A program made the position numbers and the translations under genes. From Desulfurococcales archaeon (GTDB lineage Archaea; Thermoproteota; Thermoprotei_A; Sulfolobales; Desulfurococcaceae), in NCBI GenBank assembly GCA_027083045.1, contig JALWQP010000057.1:1-6593 (forward strand): DNA of 6,593 nt, given 5' to 3'. The notes under the pieces were generated by a model that made no database searches, was not told the DNA's origin, and worked only from the letters and a program-made list of their open reading frames with translations. This document shows, in pieces, positions 1 through 5,116 of the stretch (positions are counted from its first letter, which is position 1; every line of letters begins with the position of its first letter).

Positions 1-56
1 ATATTGAAGTTCTAGCGAAGAAGATTCTCAAGAAAACAGAGGCGAATATTCTATGA
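1..56 (+). CDS. 3' end of an upstream gene, product unknown (partial)
   Basis: Only this plus-strand frame stays open from the window edge; the other two hit stops within the first 15 bases. It reads IEVLAKKILKKTEANIL and ends with TGA at 54-56. The TGA overlaps the ATG of the following phosphatase gene in the arrangement ATGA, a common archaeal operon junction. The visible tail is lysine-rich and looks like the end of a helix, but 17 residues are too few to identify a family. The overlap suggests the phosphatase is co-transcribed with this gene and translationally coupled to it, which would also explain why no promoter for the phosphatase is visible here. Confidence 0.55.
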   Translation, partial: IEVLAKKILKKTEANIL

Positions 57-838
57 AAAAATACAGACTTATTGTAACTGATCTCGATGGAGTAGTATGG
101 AGAGGGGGTAAACCATTAAAACAGAACATAATGGCGTTGAATCAACTGATCGCCAGAGATATTAAGATAAAGTATCTAACGAATAATGCCACCAAGTCAC
201 GACCAGAATACGTGGAAATTCTTAGAAAATTAGGTCTACAAGCCAGTATAGACGACGTTATTACTTCCGCCTATGCCGCAACCAGATGGATTAGAGAACA
301 AGGTGGCAGGTTCGTATTCATCGTAGGCGAGGCAGGCCTCTATTATGAGGCAGTAGCCAATGGCTTGATCCCTGTATCACAGGATATGATAGCAGATCAC
401 GTCATTGTGGGTCTTGATAGACACGTAACGTATAGTAAAGTTAAAGTAGCCTCAAGAATGATTAGCAGAGGAGCAGTATTTGTTGTTGCAAACACTGACT
501 CGACACTACCCGTAGAAGATGGGCTTGATCCTGGTGCTGGATCAATAGTCGAGATGATAGTAAGGGCTACTGGTAGAAAACCAGATTTTAATGCCGGCAA
601 ACCAAACACTTGGATACTTGATCTCGCGATTAAATCTACTAATAAAGAAGAAGTCCTAGTCATAGGTGATAGGCTGGACACGGATATTGCCTTGGGCAAT
701 CGTGCTGGTGTGGATACGTTGTTAGTACTGACAGGCACTTCAAAGCCGGACGAGCTTGAATCATCACCTTATATGCCAACATACGTAGCCAAGGATCTGT
801 ATTCATTCATAAATGATTATCCGGAGCTCTTTGGTTAA
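53..838 (+). CDS. HAD superfamily subclass IIA (NagD-type) sugar/aryl phosphatase
   Basis: A 261-residue cytoplasmic phosphohydrolase, a typical length for the family. Motif I is DLDGVVW with nucleophile D10 and acid/base D12. Motif II is YLTNN with T43. Motif III is K183 in NAGKPN. Motif IV is GDRLDTDIALG with Mg2+ ligands D206 and D211. The insert between motifs II and III is the C2a cap; its run from about 120 to 170, with TY, the ANTD segment and the PGAGSI segment, is diagnostic of NagD-like proteins rather than other HAD groups. Relatives are annotated as phosphoglycolate or 4-nitrophenyl phosphatases and several act on sugar phosphates, so the substrate stays open. The ATG has a GAGG site 10 bases upstream and overlaps the stop of the preceding gene, so it is probably the second gene of an operon. 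Its stop lies 13 bases from the end of the convergent metallophosphoesterase gene. Confidence 0.93.
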   Translation: MKKYRLIVTDLDGVVWRGGKPLKQNIMALNQLIARDIKIKYLTNNATKSRPEYVEILRKLGLQASIDDVITSAYAATRWIREQGGRFVFIVGEAGLYYEAVANGLIPVSQDMIADHVIVGLDRHVTYSKVKVASRMISRGAVFVVANTDSTLPVEDGLDPGAGSIVEMIVRATGRKPDFNAGKPNTWILDLAIKSTNKEEVLVIGDRLDTDIALGNRAGVDTLLVLTGTSKPDELESSPYMPTYVAKDLYSFINDYPELFG

Positions 839-850
839 AACAAATTATTA
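835..850 (-). terminator. Possible U-rich terminator for the metallophosphoesterase gene
   Basis: On the minus strand the gap after the metallophosphoesterase stop reads TAATAATTTGTTTTAA. Archaeal RNA polymerase can terminate at U-rich stretches without a hairpin, so this is a reasonable terminator candidate. It lies between two convergent genes and partly inside the last codons of the phosphatase gene. No equivalent T-run is seen on the plus strand in this gap. The assignment rests on base composition only. Confidence 0.3.
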
Positions 851-851
851 T

Positions 852-1514
852 TCATATACCACCTAGATATGCTTTTACTCGTTCATGACTTATTTCGATT
901 AATCCATAGTATCCATGCATAGCAGGTCCCGGATTAATTATGATCGCATCATTATAGTTTGTAGCATACCTGTATTCGTGTAGATGACCAGTAATCCACA
1001 GACTTATCTTATCTGAATATTTCTCTAAGAAATCGCGGAGTATTCTGGAGCCGACATGTACACCCATGATTTTATCGTTAATACCGTTGATCGGTGCATG
1101 GGTGACCATAATGATGTTACGCCTGCTTATATCTTCTTCAAACTTGTCGAGTATTTCCGAGATTTTTTCTTCAGAGAACTCAATAGGTGTACCGAAGGGT
1201 GTTGGGTTGCTCCCACCTATACCGAACACAATATAGTTGTTTAAGCCATAGGATTTGCCATGAATGTTTATAATCTCATTATCTTCGTCCTCATAATTTA
1301 AGAGCTCCGGGTCGTCACAATTACCGGGTATAAAAAGTACCATGGCATCTGAAGACTTTCGTAGTATCTCGAGTATTTCAACGGCTTTTTTCCAAGGCTC
1401 GAAGTGAGTTATGTCTCCAGCCACTATTACTGCATCTACTTCCCCAACGGAGGCAAGAATCTTTTTAGCCTTAGAAATCCTGCCATGTATATCGGTGAGT
1501 GCTAGAACTCTCAT
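852..1514 (-). CDS. Calcineurin-like metallophosphoesterase (archaeal YfcE/MJ0936-like)
   Basis: A 220-residue protein with the complete di-metal phosphoesterase motif set in order: D8 and H10 in TDIHG, D34 in AGDITH, N65 and D67 in GNCDD, H139 in VTHAP, and H177 and H179 in TGHLHE. The family hydrolyses phosphomono- or phosphodiesters using two divalent metals such as Mn2+ or Fe/Zn. The short compact form without added domains matches cytoplasmic archaeal enzymes of unknown physiological substrate; nucleotide phosphodiesterase activity is plausible but not shown here. The ATG at 1514-1512 follows a GGGGGA site about 7 bases upstream. The gene faces the HAD phosphatase tail-to-tail and diverges from the unknown gene at 1587. 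Both neighbours to the left are phosphohydrolases, but they lie on opposite strands, so this is not operon evidence. Confidence 0.93.
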   Translation of the reverse strand: MRVLALTDIHGRISKAKKILASVGEVDAVIVAGDITHFEPWKKAVEILEILRKSSDAMVLFIPGNCDDPELLNYEDEDNEIINIHGKSYGLNNYIVFGIGGSNPTPFGTPIEFSEEKISEILDKFEEDISRRNIIMVTHAPINGINDKIMGVHVGSRILRDFLEKYSDKISLWITGHLHEYRYATNYNDAIIINPGPAMHGYYGLIEISHERVKAYLGGI

Positions 1515-1529
1515 AAGGTTTCCCCCATA

Positions 1530-1574
1530 CTAGATTATAGAATAGGGTATTAAGGCTAAGTTACAAATTTATTC
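1530..1574. promoter_or_regulatory. Divergent promoter region with possibly overlapping TATA elements
   Basis: The short gap between the divergent genes holds two TATA-like boxes. On the plus strand GATTATAGAAT (1533-1543) would place a start near 1564, giving a leader of about 23 bases before GTG 1587. On the minus strand AATAAATTT (1574-1566) would place a start near 1544, about 30 bases before ATG 1514. If both are right, the two initiation complexes would face each other across about 30 bases and could not assemble at once. The boxes were picked by eye from archaeal TATA spacing rules, so the exact positions are uncertain. Confidence 0.35.
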
Positions 1575-1575
1575 A

Positions 1576-1581
1576 AGGTGA
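1576..1581 (+). promoter_or_regulatory. Shine-Dalgarno site AGGTGA that sets the start at 1587
   Basis: AGGTGA is complementary to the conserved archaeal 16S rRNA 3' tail (CACCUCC type) and lies 5 bases before the GTG at 1587. The in-frame GTG at 1578 is inside this site, so it is better read as ribosome-binding sequence than as the start codon. Confidence 0.65.
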
Positions 1582-1586
1582 CAGTA

Positions 1587-2120
1587 GTGAAAAAGAGATT
1601 TCTGCCTAAAAAAATTGAGGAAGCTAGTGTAAATGTTAGGGTTGTGAAAGGGAGAATTAGTGTAGCTGGGCGTGATTATCACACTAGTCATGCATACTTG
1701 AAGGGATGCGATAGAGCATCTATAGAGATCTACCACGATAATATAGATCTGAGTGCTTGGTTCGATAAGTTGCCGGAAATTCGTGAAGAAAATGAAGCTA
1801 TAATAGTCTATGATAAGAATTACGTGGATGAGAAGATAATCAGCGATACATTCAAGAAAATAAATAAGGAAAAAGAGAAGATAAAAGCAGTAATAATTCC
1901 TTTAAAATTGAGGATATGGGGAGATAAGGACGGTGTACAGATATTCATAAATGATAGCTTAAACATAAGATCGGAGAAAGCAGTAATAACAGTAAAAACT
2001 AAATCAGTTATAAACTTTATCACGTGGCCTTTTCCCGCAATATGGGTGTATGTCGATAGAGCGAATTTAGATATCTGTCAGGACAAGAATGCTGTGAAAA
2101 TCAAAATAACAGGTTTATAG
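1587..2120 (+). CDS. Unrecognised basic protein, about 177 residues
   Basis: I do not recognise this protein. It begins with GTG 1587 (MKKRFLPKK) behind a strong AGGTGA site; an alternative GTG at 1578 would add three residues but sits in that site. There is no signal peptide and no convincing membrane helix. The segment at about 138-156 is hydrophobic (INFITWPFPAIWVYV) but broken by prolines. The N-terminal 50 residues and residues 100-137 look rich in short beta strands (for example SVNVRVV, SIEIY, GVQIFIND, KAVITV). A lysine/glutamate-rich stretch at 81-100 (TFKKINKEKEKIK) looks helical. Only two cysteines (about 41 and 164) are present, so a zinc site is unlikely. The middle of the gene is visibly more A-rich than its neighbours, which may reflect weak constraint or transfer. 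The context is a divergent phosphoesterase and a convergent nadE; neither suggests a role. It could be a lineage-specific archaeal family. Confidence 0.75.
   Translation: MKKRFLPKKIEEASVNVRVVKGRISVAGRDYHTSHAYLKGCDRASIEIYHDNIDLSAWFDKLPEIREENEAIIVYDKNYVDEKIISDTFKKINKEKEKIKAVIIPLKLRIWGDKDGVQIFINDSLNIRSEKAVITVKTKSVINFITWPFPAIWVYVDRANLDICQDKNAVKIKITGL
2095..2110 (-). terminator. Possible U-rich terminator for nadE
   Basis: Just after the nadE stop the minus strand carries TTATTTTGATTTTC, two T4 runs close together. It lies inside the last codons of the convergent unknown gene. This is the best T-rich tract downstream of nadE and fits intrinsic archaeal termination, but it is judged only from composition. 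Confidence 0.3.
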
Positions 2121-2141
2121 TGCTATAGAAAGCTTCACATA

Positions 2142-2969
2142 TCAAAGCTCCTTCAATGGTTCCCTGATCCATGTCAGCTTAGGATATGGTGGAAACCCCC
2201 GCTTATGTCTACTCCTCCTATGAAGGGTTATTACACGCTCAATGAGTTCTGGACTTATACCCGCGATTTCCGATAATTGTTCCTCCGTCAATCCTAGATC
2301 AAATAATCCATAGAGAATTAGATCTATATCTTCGTATTTCATGCCAAGTTCTTTCTCGGCTAAATGGCCAGGCCAGAGCCGCGGGCTACTAGGCTTCCTT
2401 ATTATCCGCTCGGGCACGCCCAACCAGTGAGCTAAATGTCTAACTTGCGTCTTATATAGACACGCGAGAGGTAATAGATCTACTGCACCATCTCCATACT
2501 TGGTAAAATAACCGATCAATATCTCGCTCCTATCACCTGTTCCTAAAACAAGGTTATTGAATCTGTTAGCAAAATAGTAAAGAATGCTCATCCTCACTCT
2601 TGCTCTAAGGTTTCCAGTAGCTATTTTGTTGTCGAGGTCGAAGAATGGTATTTTGGAATATATATCAATAATATCATCAATATAAATTAAATGATATCTT
2701 ACATCGAAAAGCTTCACCAGAGTCAGTGCGTCGTCCACGTCTTGTTTGGGTGTTGTCCTCCTATCGGGAAGGATTAGGGTGGTCACACGCTCTTTTCCAA
2801 GAGCTTTGACCGCTAATGCTAAAGCCACCGAGGAGTCTATGCCTCCACTAACACCAACAACCACACCATTAGCGCCAGTAGCCTCAACATATCTTCGCAC
2901 AAATTCAGTTATCTCTGTGATTGTTCTTTCTACAGGAAAAGTAAGCAATGCATTGATTGAGAGCTTCAA
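2142..2969 (-). CDS. nadE: NH3-dependent NAD+ synthetase
   Basis: The enzyme adenylates nicotinic acid adenine dinucleotide with ATP and amidates it with ammonia, the last step of NAD+ synthesis in the cytoplasm. The protein has 275 residues from a TTG start. In that numbering the PP-loop SGGIDSS lies at about 41-47, the conserved LPDRRTTPKQD at about 67-77, NLRARVRM at about 120-127, GTGDRSE at about 143-149, and YTK-YGDGAVDLLPL followed by LYKTQ near 155-174. There is no glutaminase domain, so it uses free ammonia or a separate amidotransferase. The lid loop reads PSSPRLWPGHLAEKELG, whereas the usual pattern is PSAGLWPGQTDEEELG; the Q, T and D positions differ. The TTG at 2969 lies 8 bases after a GAGGTG site. 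The GTG at 2978 is part of that site, and using it would add only MFK. The gene stands alone on its strand and is divergent from the possible ACT/V4R gene. Confidence 0.96.
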   Translation of the reverse strand: MKLSINALLTFPVERTITEITEFVRRYVEATGANGVVVGVSGGIDSSVALALAVKALGKERVTTLILPDRRTTPKQDVDDALTLVKLFDVRYHLIYIDDIIDIYSKIPFFDLDNKIATGNLRARVRMSILYYFANRFNNLVLGTGDRSEILIGYFTKYGDGAVDLLPLACLYKTQVRHLAHWLGVPERIIRKPSSPRLWPGHLAEKELGMKYEDIDLILYGLFDLGLTEEQLSEIAGISPELIERVITLHRRSRHKRGFPPYPKLTWIREPLKEL

Positions 2970-2977
2970 TTTAAACA

Positions 2978-2983
2978 CACCTC
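2978..2983 (-). promoter_or_regulatory. nadE: Shine-Dalgarno site GAGGTG that sets the nadE start
   Basis: On the minus strand GAGGTG ends 8 bases before TTG 2969-2967, an ideal distance. The apparent GTG start at 2978-2976 begins with the last base of this site, too close for ribosome recruitment. TTG starts are supported nearby by the Mut7-C gene, which has no better start. Confidence 0.6.
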
Positions 2984-3020
2984 AGTATATAGTATCATGA
3001 TGATAATATGGGGGGAACGG

Positions 3021-3029
3021 ATTATAATA
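3021..3029 (-). promoter_or_regulatory. Probable TATA box for nadE
   Basis: The minus strand reads CTATTATAAT here. Initiation about 26 bases downstream, near 2999, would leave a leader of about 30 bases that contains the GAGGTG site. A second AT-rich stretch near 2983-2992 is too close to the start to serve. Confidence 0.4.
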
Positions 3030-3054
3030 GCCTCTGCACGTTAAGGGCAAGAAT

Positions 3055-3068
3055 TATACTTAAACATA
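3055..3068 (+). promoter_or_regulatory. Probable TATA box for the gene at 3111
   Basis: TATACTTAAACATA contains CTTAAA, a common form of the crenarchaeal TATA box. Initiation about 26 bases downstream, near 3088, gives a leader of about 23 bases with the AAGGTG site at 3099-3104 in the right place. The gap 2970-3110 therefore carries two outward-facing promoters that do not overlap. I see no further gene in it. Confidence 0.45.
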
Positions 3069-3098
3069 ACCTATATCATAACTATACAATATTGGGAC

Positions 3099-3104
3099 AA
3101 GGTG
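3099..3104 (+). promoter_or_regulatory. Shine-Dalgarno site AAGGTG that sets the start at 3111
   Basis: AAGGTG ends 6 bases before ATG 3111. The in-frame GTG at 3102 is contained in this site and lies exactly 9 bases upstream of the ATG, so it is unlikely to be the start. Confidence 0.7.
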
Positions 3105-3110
3105 CCCAGT

Positions 3111-3878
3111 ATGGGCGAAGAAGGCATATTTACACATCGTTTTAAAGACTATGTTGAATCATTACTTTTGGAGAGAAGGCTTAAAGGTGTTCCCGGAAAA
3201 ACAGTTTATAAGCCAACATATTTTGAAAAACCGTCACCCTTACTAATGAGTAATGAAAATCTATTCTGCATTCGCTTAGTGGGCAAGATCGAGACCCTAC
3301 TTAATGCAATACAGATGATTAATGATGCCGAAAACGTAAGATTAATCGATTGCTACATACGTTTTAAATCAAGTCCTTACCTCACATGCATTTTGTCATC
3401 TAAAAACAAAGACAGTATATGGGCCTTGACGGATAAACTCGTGTCTCTCAACGATCTTCTGTATATCGATGTACTCAAAGCCGCCGAACCCTCGAGCCGC
3501 GGTTATATCATAAATCCTTGGCTTTTTCCCGTAGAGATAAATAGGGAAACTATGTCATTAATCCCTCTCAAGACGTTATGCAGAATAGACTCAGATTATG
3601 CAGGGGCTATTATCGATTCACTTGTCGATTTAATCAAGAATCGCCTAGGAATGGATGTTAAGGACAGAGATCTACTGATCGATACAATAACGGTTCTCGG
3701 GCTCGGCAAAGTTATCAGGAAATGGTACGACAGGGGTACCCAATTCGTTGAGATAACATGTGGTTGTCCAAGCGATACTTATTGCGAGTTCTTAAGAGTA
3801 CTACTTGAAAAATTATCGGGCATAAAGTATAGGATTCTCCATAAGGGCTCGGTCTGTCTATTATCGTCTAGTATTTGA
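3111..3878 (+). CDS. Unrecognised protein, possible ACT-like plus V4R-like sensor
   Basis: A soluble protein of 255 residues starting at ATG 3111 behind AAGGTG. I cannot assign a family with confidence. Residues about 51-124 (from LFCIRLVGKI to YIDVLKA) alternate strand-helix-strand-strand-helix-strand in the manner of an ACT-type ligand-binding domain. Residues about 132-252 resemble V4R domains: a segment like NPWLFPVEI, then DYAGAIIDSLVDLI, the glycine turn VLGLGKV, a strand QFVEI followed by CGCPSDTYC, a helix ending in G, and a final KGSVCLL. V4R domains are known as small-molecule or hydrocarbon sensing modules, and in some proteins they bind metal through cysteines; C217, C219, C225 and C249 here are candidates. 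There is no DNA-binding domain. Its 3' end overlaps the convergent AMMECR1 gene by 18 bases, and it diverges from nadE. The existence of the gene is secure; the domain reading is a guess from pattern. Confidence 0.8.
   Translation: MGEEGIFTHRFKDYVESLLLERRLKGVPGKTVYKPTYFEKPSPLLMSNENLFCIRLVGKIETLLNAIQMINDAENVRLIDCYIRFKSSPYLTCILSSKNKDSIWALTDKLVSLNDLLYIDVLKAAEPSSRGYIINPWLFPVEINRETMSLIPLKTLCRIDSDYAGAIIDSLVDLIKNRLGMDVKDRDLLIDTITVLGLGKVIRKWYDRGTQFVEITCGCPSDTYCEFLRVLLEKLSGIKYRILHKGSVCLLSSSI
3808..3814 (-). terminator. Possible U-run terminator for the AMMECR1 gene
   Basis: The minus strand reads AATTTTT about 50 bases beyond the AMMECR1 stop, inside the convergent gene's coding region. It is the first run of five T residues downstream of the four-gene minus-strand unit. 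No hairpin is evident. Assigned on composition only. Confidence 0.25.
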
Positions 3879-4544
3879 GTCCCTCTTACATAGCTCTATA
3901 TATTCACGGTTTAAATCTCTCTCAACAATTTCGCCGCGGGGTCTAAGCTCCTTGAAAGCTCTTCCTTCATAATAATATACCCTTGTTGAGTTGTCCAGCC
4001 AGCAATCAGGTTCCAAGCCAGCCTTTATGCATGTCTCGGCAAGAAAGGTTTCCTCGTCCCAGCAATACTCCACAGGAACCATGGGGAGGAGGGTGCCTCT
4101 AAACCATGCTTTTTCCACTACAAGACCATACTTACCGATAATTATGTGTTTAGGAAGTTCTCTCCGATCCTTAACGTCTAAGGGAACAGGTGCGGATAGC
4201 ACTGTGACCTCTATAACTACATGATCTAGTTCTTCACTCGTCATCGGGGGGAAACGAGGATCATTAATAGCAGCTTCAATAGCCGATCTAATAATGGCTT
4301 CGCCAAGCGGATATATAGGTGCTAGGAAACCTATACATCCTCGGAGCTCTGTCCTGCCCTCTCCAAGATAAGTTTCTATTGTTGTAAAAACCATTCCAGG
4401 TCTCTTGAAAATTAATGGTGCATCAGGAGGTATGGTTATTATTATATCGTCGACGAGCTTCTCTTTAATCGCTTTCCTCGCAAGCTTTACCGCGTATATT
4501 CCTTCTTCGAGGCTTAGCTCATGTGGATGTACGGGAGCGGTCAT
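3861..4544 (-). CDS. AMMECR1-family protein (archaeal type)
   Basis: A 227-residue cytoplasmic protein of the AMMECR1 family, close to the usual archaeal length. Diagnostic features are the invariant LRGCIG motif at 67-72, INDPRFPPM with the following TSEEL near 93-105, the VIEVTVLS strand near 110-117, and the C-terminal block from GTLLPMVPVEY through TFLAETCIKAGL to DCW near 150-182, ending in YEGRAFKE. The molecular function is not established; the conserved LRGCIG cysteine (C70) suggests an active or ligand site. The human homologue is deleted in a contiguous-gene Alport syndrome. In many prokaryotes relatives occur with Memo and radical SAM proteins, neither of which is in this window. 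ATG 4544 has a GGAGGG site 6-7 bases upstream, inside the end of the Mut7-C gene, and overlaps its stop as ATGA. Its own 3' end overlaps the convergent gene by 18 bases. Confidence 0.95.
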   Translation of the reverse strand: MTAPVHPHELSLEEGIYAVKLARKAIKEKLVDDIIITIPPDAPLIFKRPGMVFTTIETYLGEGRTELRGCIGFLAPIYPLGEAIIRSAIEAAINDPRFPPMTSEELDHVVIEVTVLSAPVPLDVKDRRELPKHIIIGKYGLVVEKAWFRGTLLPMVPVEYCWDEETFLAETCIKAGLEPDCWLDNSTRVYYYEGRAFKELRPRGEIVERDLNREYIELCKRDSNTRR

Positions 4545-5065
4545 GTTACTCCCTCCATGAAACGGAAAACTCCAGTAGTTTTCATTTTCTCAAGAACCTG
4601 CCGGGCTTTTCTTAGTGTTTCCTCTATTCCTTTCCAGTGCCCGCCAACCCAATATATTTTCCCACACCTAGTGCATTCCCAGAAATCATAATGTAGTTCA
4701 TAGACCTTCTTAGGGACACGGCCTTTGACAGCCTGCTTGTCCACTTTCCTTAGCTCTCCATTGCATACCGGGCACCGGGATTTATCTAAATCGATATGGA
4801 GCCTAATGCCTGTACGGTAAGCAATATATGCTAGTCTTTCAGCCATATCATCCATGTATAGGTATAGGCTCTGCAGCCCTCTATTCATGGCCCGGCGATG
4901 GAGCCCTCTGTCCCTAGTAATTATTATTCTATTTTCTTTCTCAGCAAGATACAGTATTTTCCAGTCCCTGTACGCCTTGTTATATAAGGTGTCATAGCCA
5001 AGCATGCGCAACCATCGGGCAATGTTTCCGAGCATAGAATCAACGATGAATCTGGCTTCTTCCAA
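4541..5065 (-). CDS. Mut7-C PIN-like RNase domain protein with zinc ribbon
   Basis: A 174-residue protein of the Mut7-C family (Pfam PF01927). The N-terminal PIN-like fold shows FIVDSMLGNIARWLRMLGYD at about 6-25 and ILYLAEKENRIIITRDRGL at about 37-55; D9, D25 and D52 are candidate metal-binding acids of a nuclease centre. The C-terminal half holds a four-cysteine zinc ribbon, CPVC at 98-101 and CTRC at 131-134, followed by GKIYWVGGHW, the usual ending of the family. It probably acts on RNA, by homology to the C-terminal region of animal Mut-7 exonuclease proteins; the target is unknown. It starts with TTG 5065, 6-7 bases after GAGGT; no in-frame ATG precedes M11, which would cut into the catalytic strand. 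It overlaps the AMMECR1 gene by four bases, and lies 51 bases after the CBS gene. Confidence 0.92.
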   Translation of the reverse strand: MEEARFIVDSMLGNIARWLRMLGYDTLYNKAYRDWKILYLAEKENRIIITRDRGLHRRAMNRGLQSLYLYMDDMAERLAYIAYRTGIRLHIDLDKSRCPVCNGELRKVDKQAVKGRVPKKVYELHYDFWECTRCGKIYWVGGHWKGIEETLRKARQVLEKMKTTGVFRFMEGVT

Positions 5066-5071
5066 AATATT

Positions 5072-5076
5072 ACCTC
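5072..5076 (-). promoter_or_regulatory. Shine-Dalgarno site GAGGT before the TTG start of the Mut7-C gene
   Basis: The minus strand reads GAGGTAATATT then TTG. The site decides for the TTG start, because the first in-frame ATG lies 30 bases further in and would remove the conserved FIVD strand. Confidence 0.6.
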
Positions 5077-5085
5077 GGAGCTACA

Positions 5086-5102
5086 CTTTTATTAGAAAAG
5101 AG
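5086..5102 (-). promoter_or_regulatory. T-run and AT-rich stretch between CBS and Mut7-C genes
   Basis: The 51-base gap reads CTCTTTTCTAATAAAAG on the minus strand. The T4 run could give partial termination after the CBS gene, and CTAATAAAAG could be a weak TATA box for the Mut7-C/AMMECR1 pair. A start 26 bases further would fall almost on the TTG codon and exclude the ribosome site, so the promoter reading is poor and read-through from the CBS genes remains likely. Confidence 0.2.
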
Positions 5103-5116
5103 GCGCTCGAGTCTGA

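Noticed and set aside
397..738. Minus-strand open frame inside the HAD phosphatase
   Set aside because: It lies wholly within a gene with all four HAD motifs, has no ribosome site or domain, and is a reading-frame shadow.
2004..2050. Transmembrane helix near the end of the unknown 177-residue protein
   Set aside because: The hydrophobic stretch is short, contains two prolines, and is followed by charged residues; it looks like buried strands rather than a membrane span.
2997..3003. ATGATGA, an exact C box, as the start of a C/D box guide RNA in the nadE upstream gap
   Set aside because: No CTGA D box follows on the plus strand before 3111, and no matching pair is found on the other strand, so the C/D architecture is absent.
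3861..5065. AmmeMemoRadiSam-type system (AMMECR1 with Memo and a radical SAM protein)
   Set aside because: Only AMMECR1 is present; no CxxxCxxC radical SAM motif or Memo-like protein occurs in any gene of this window.
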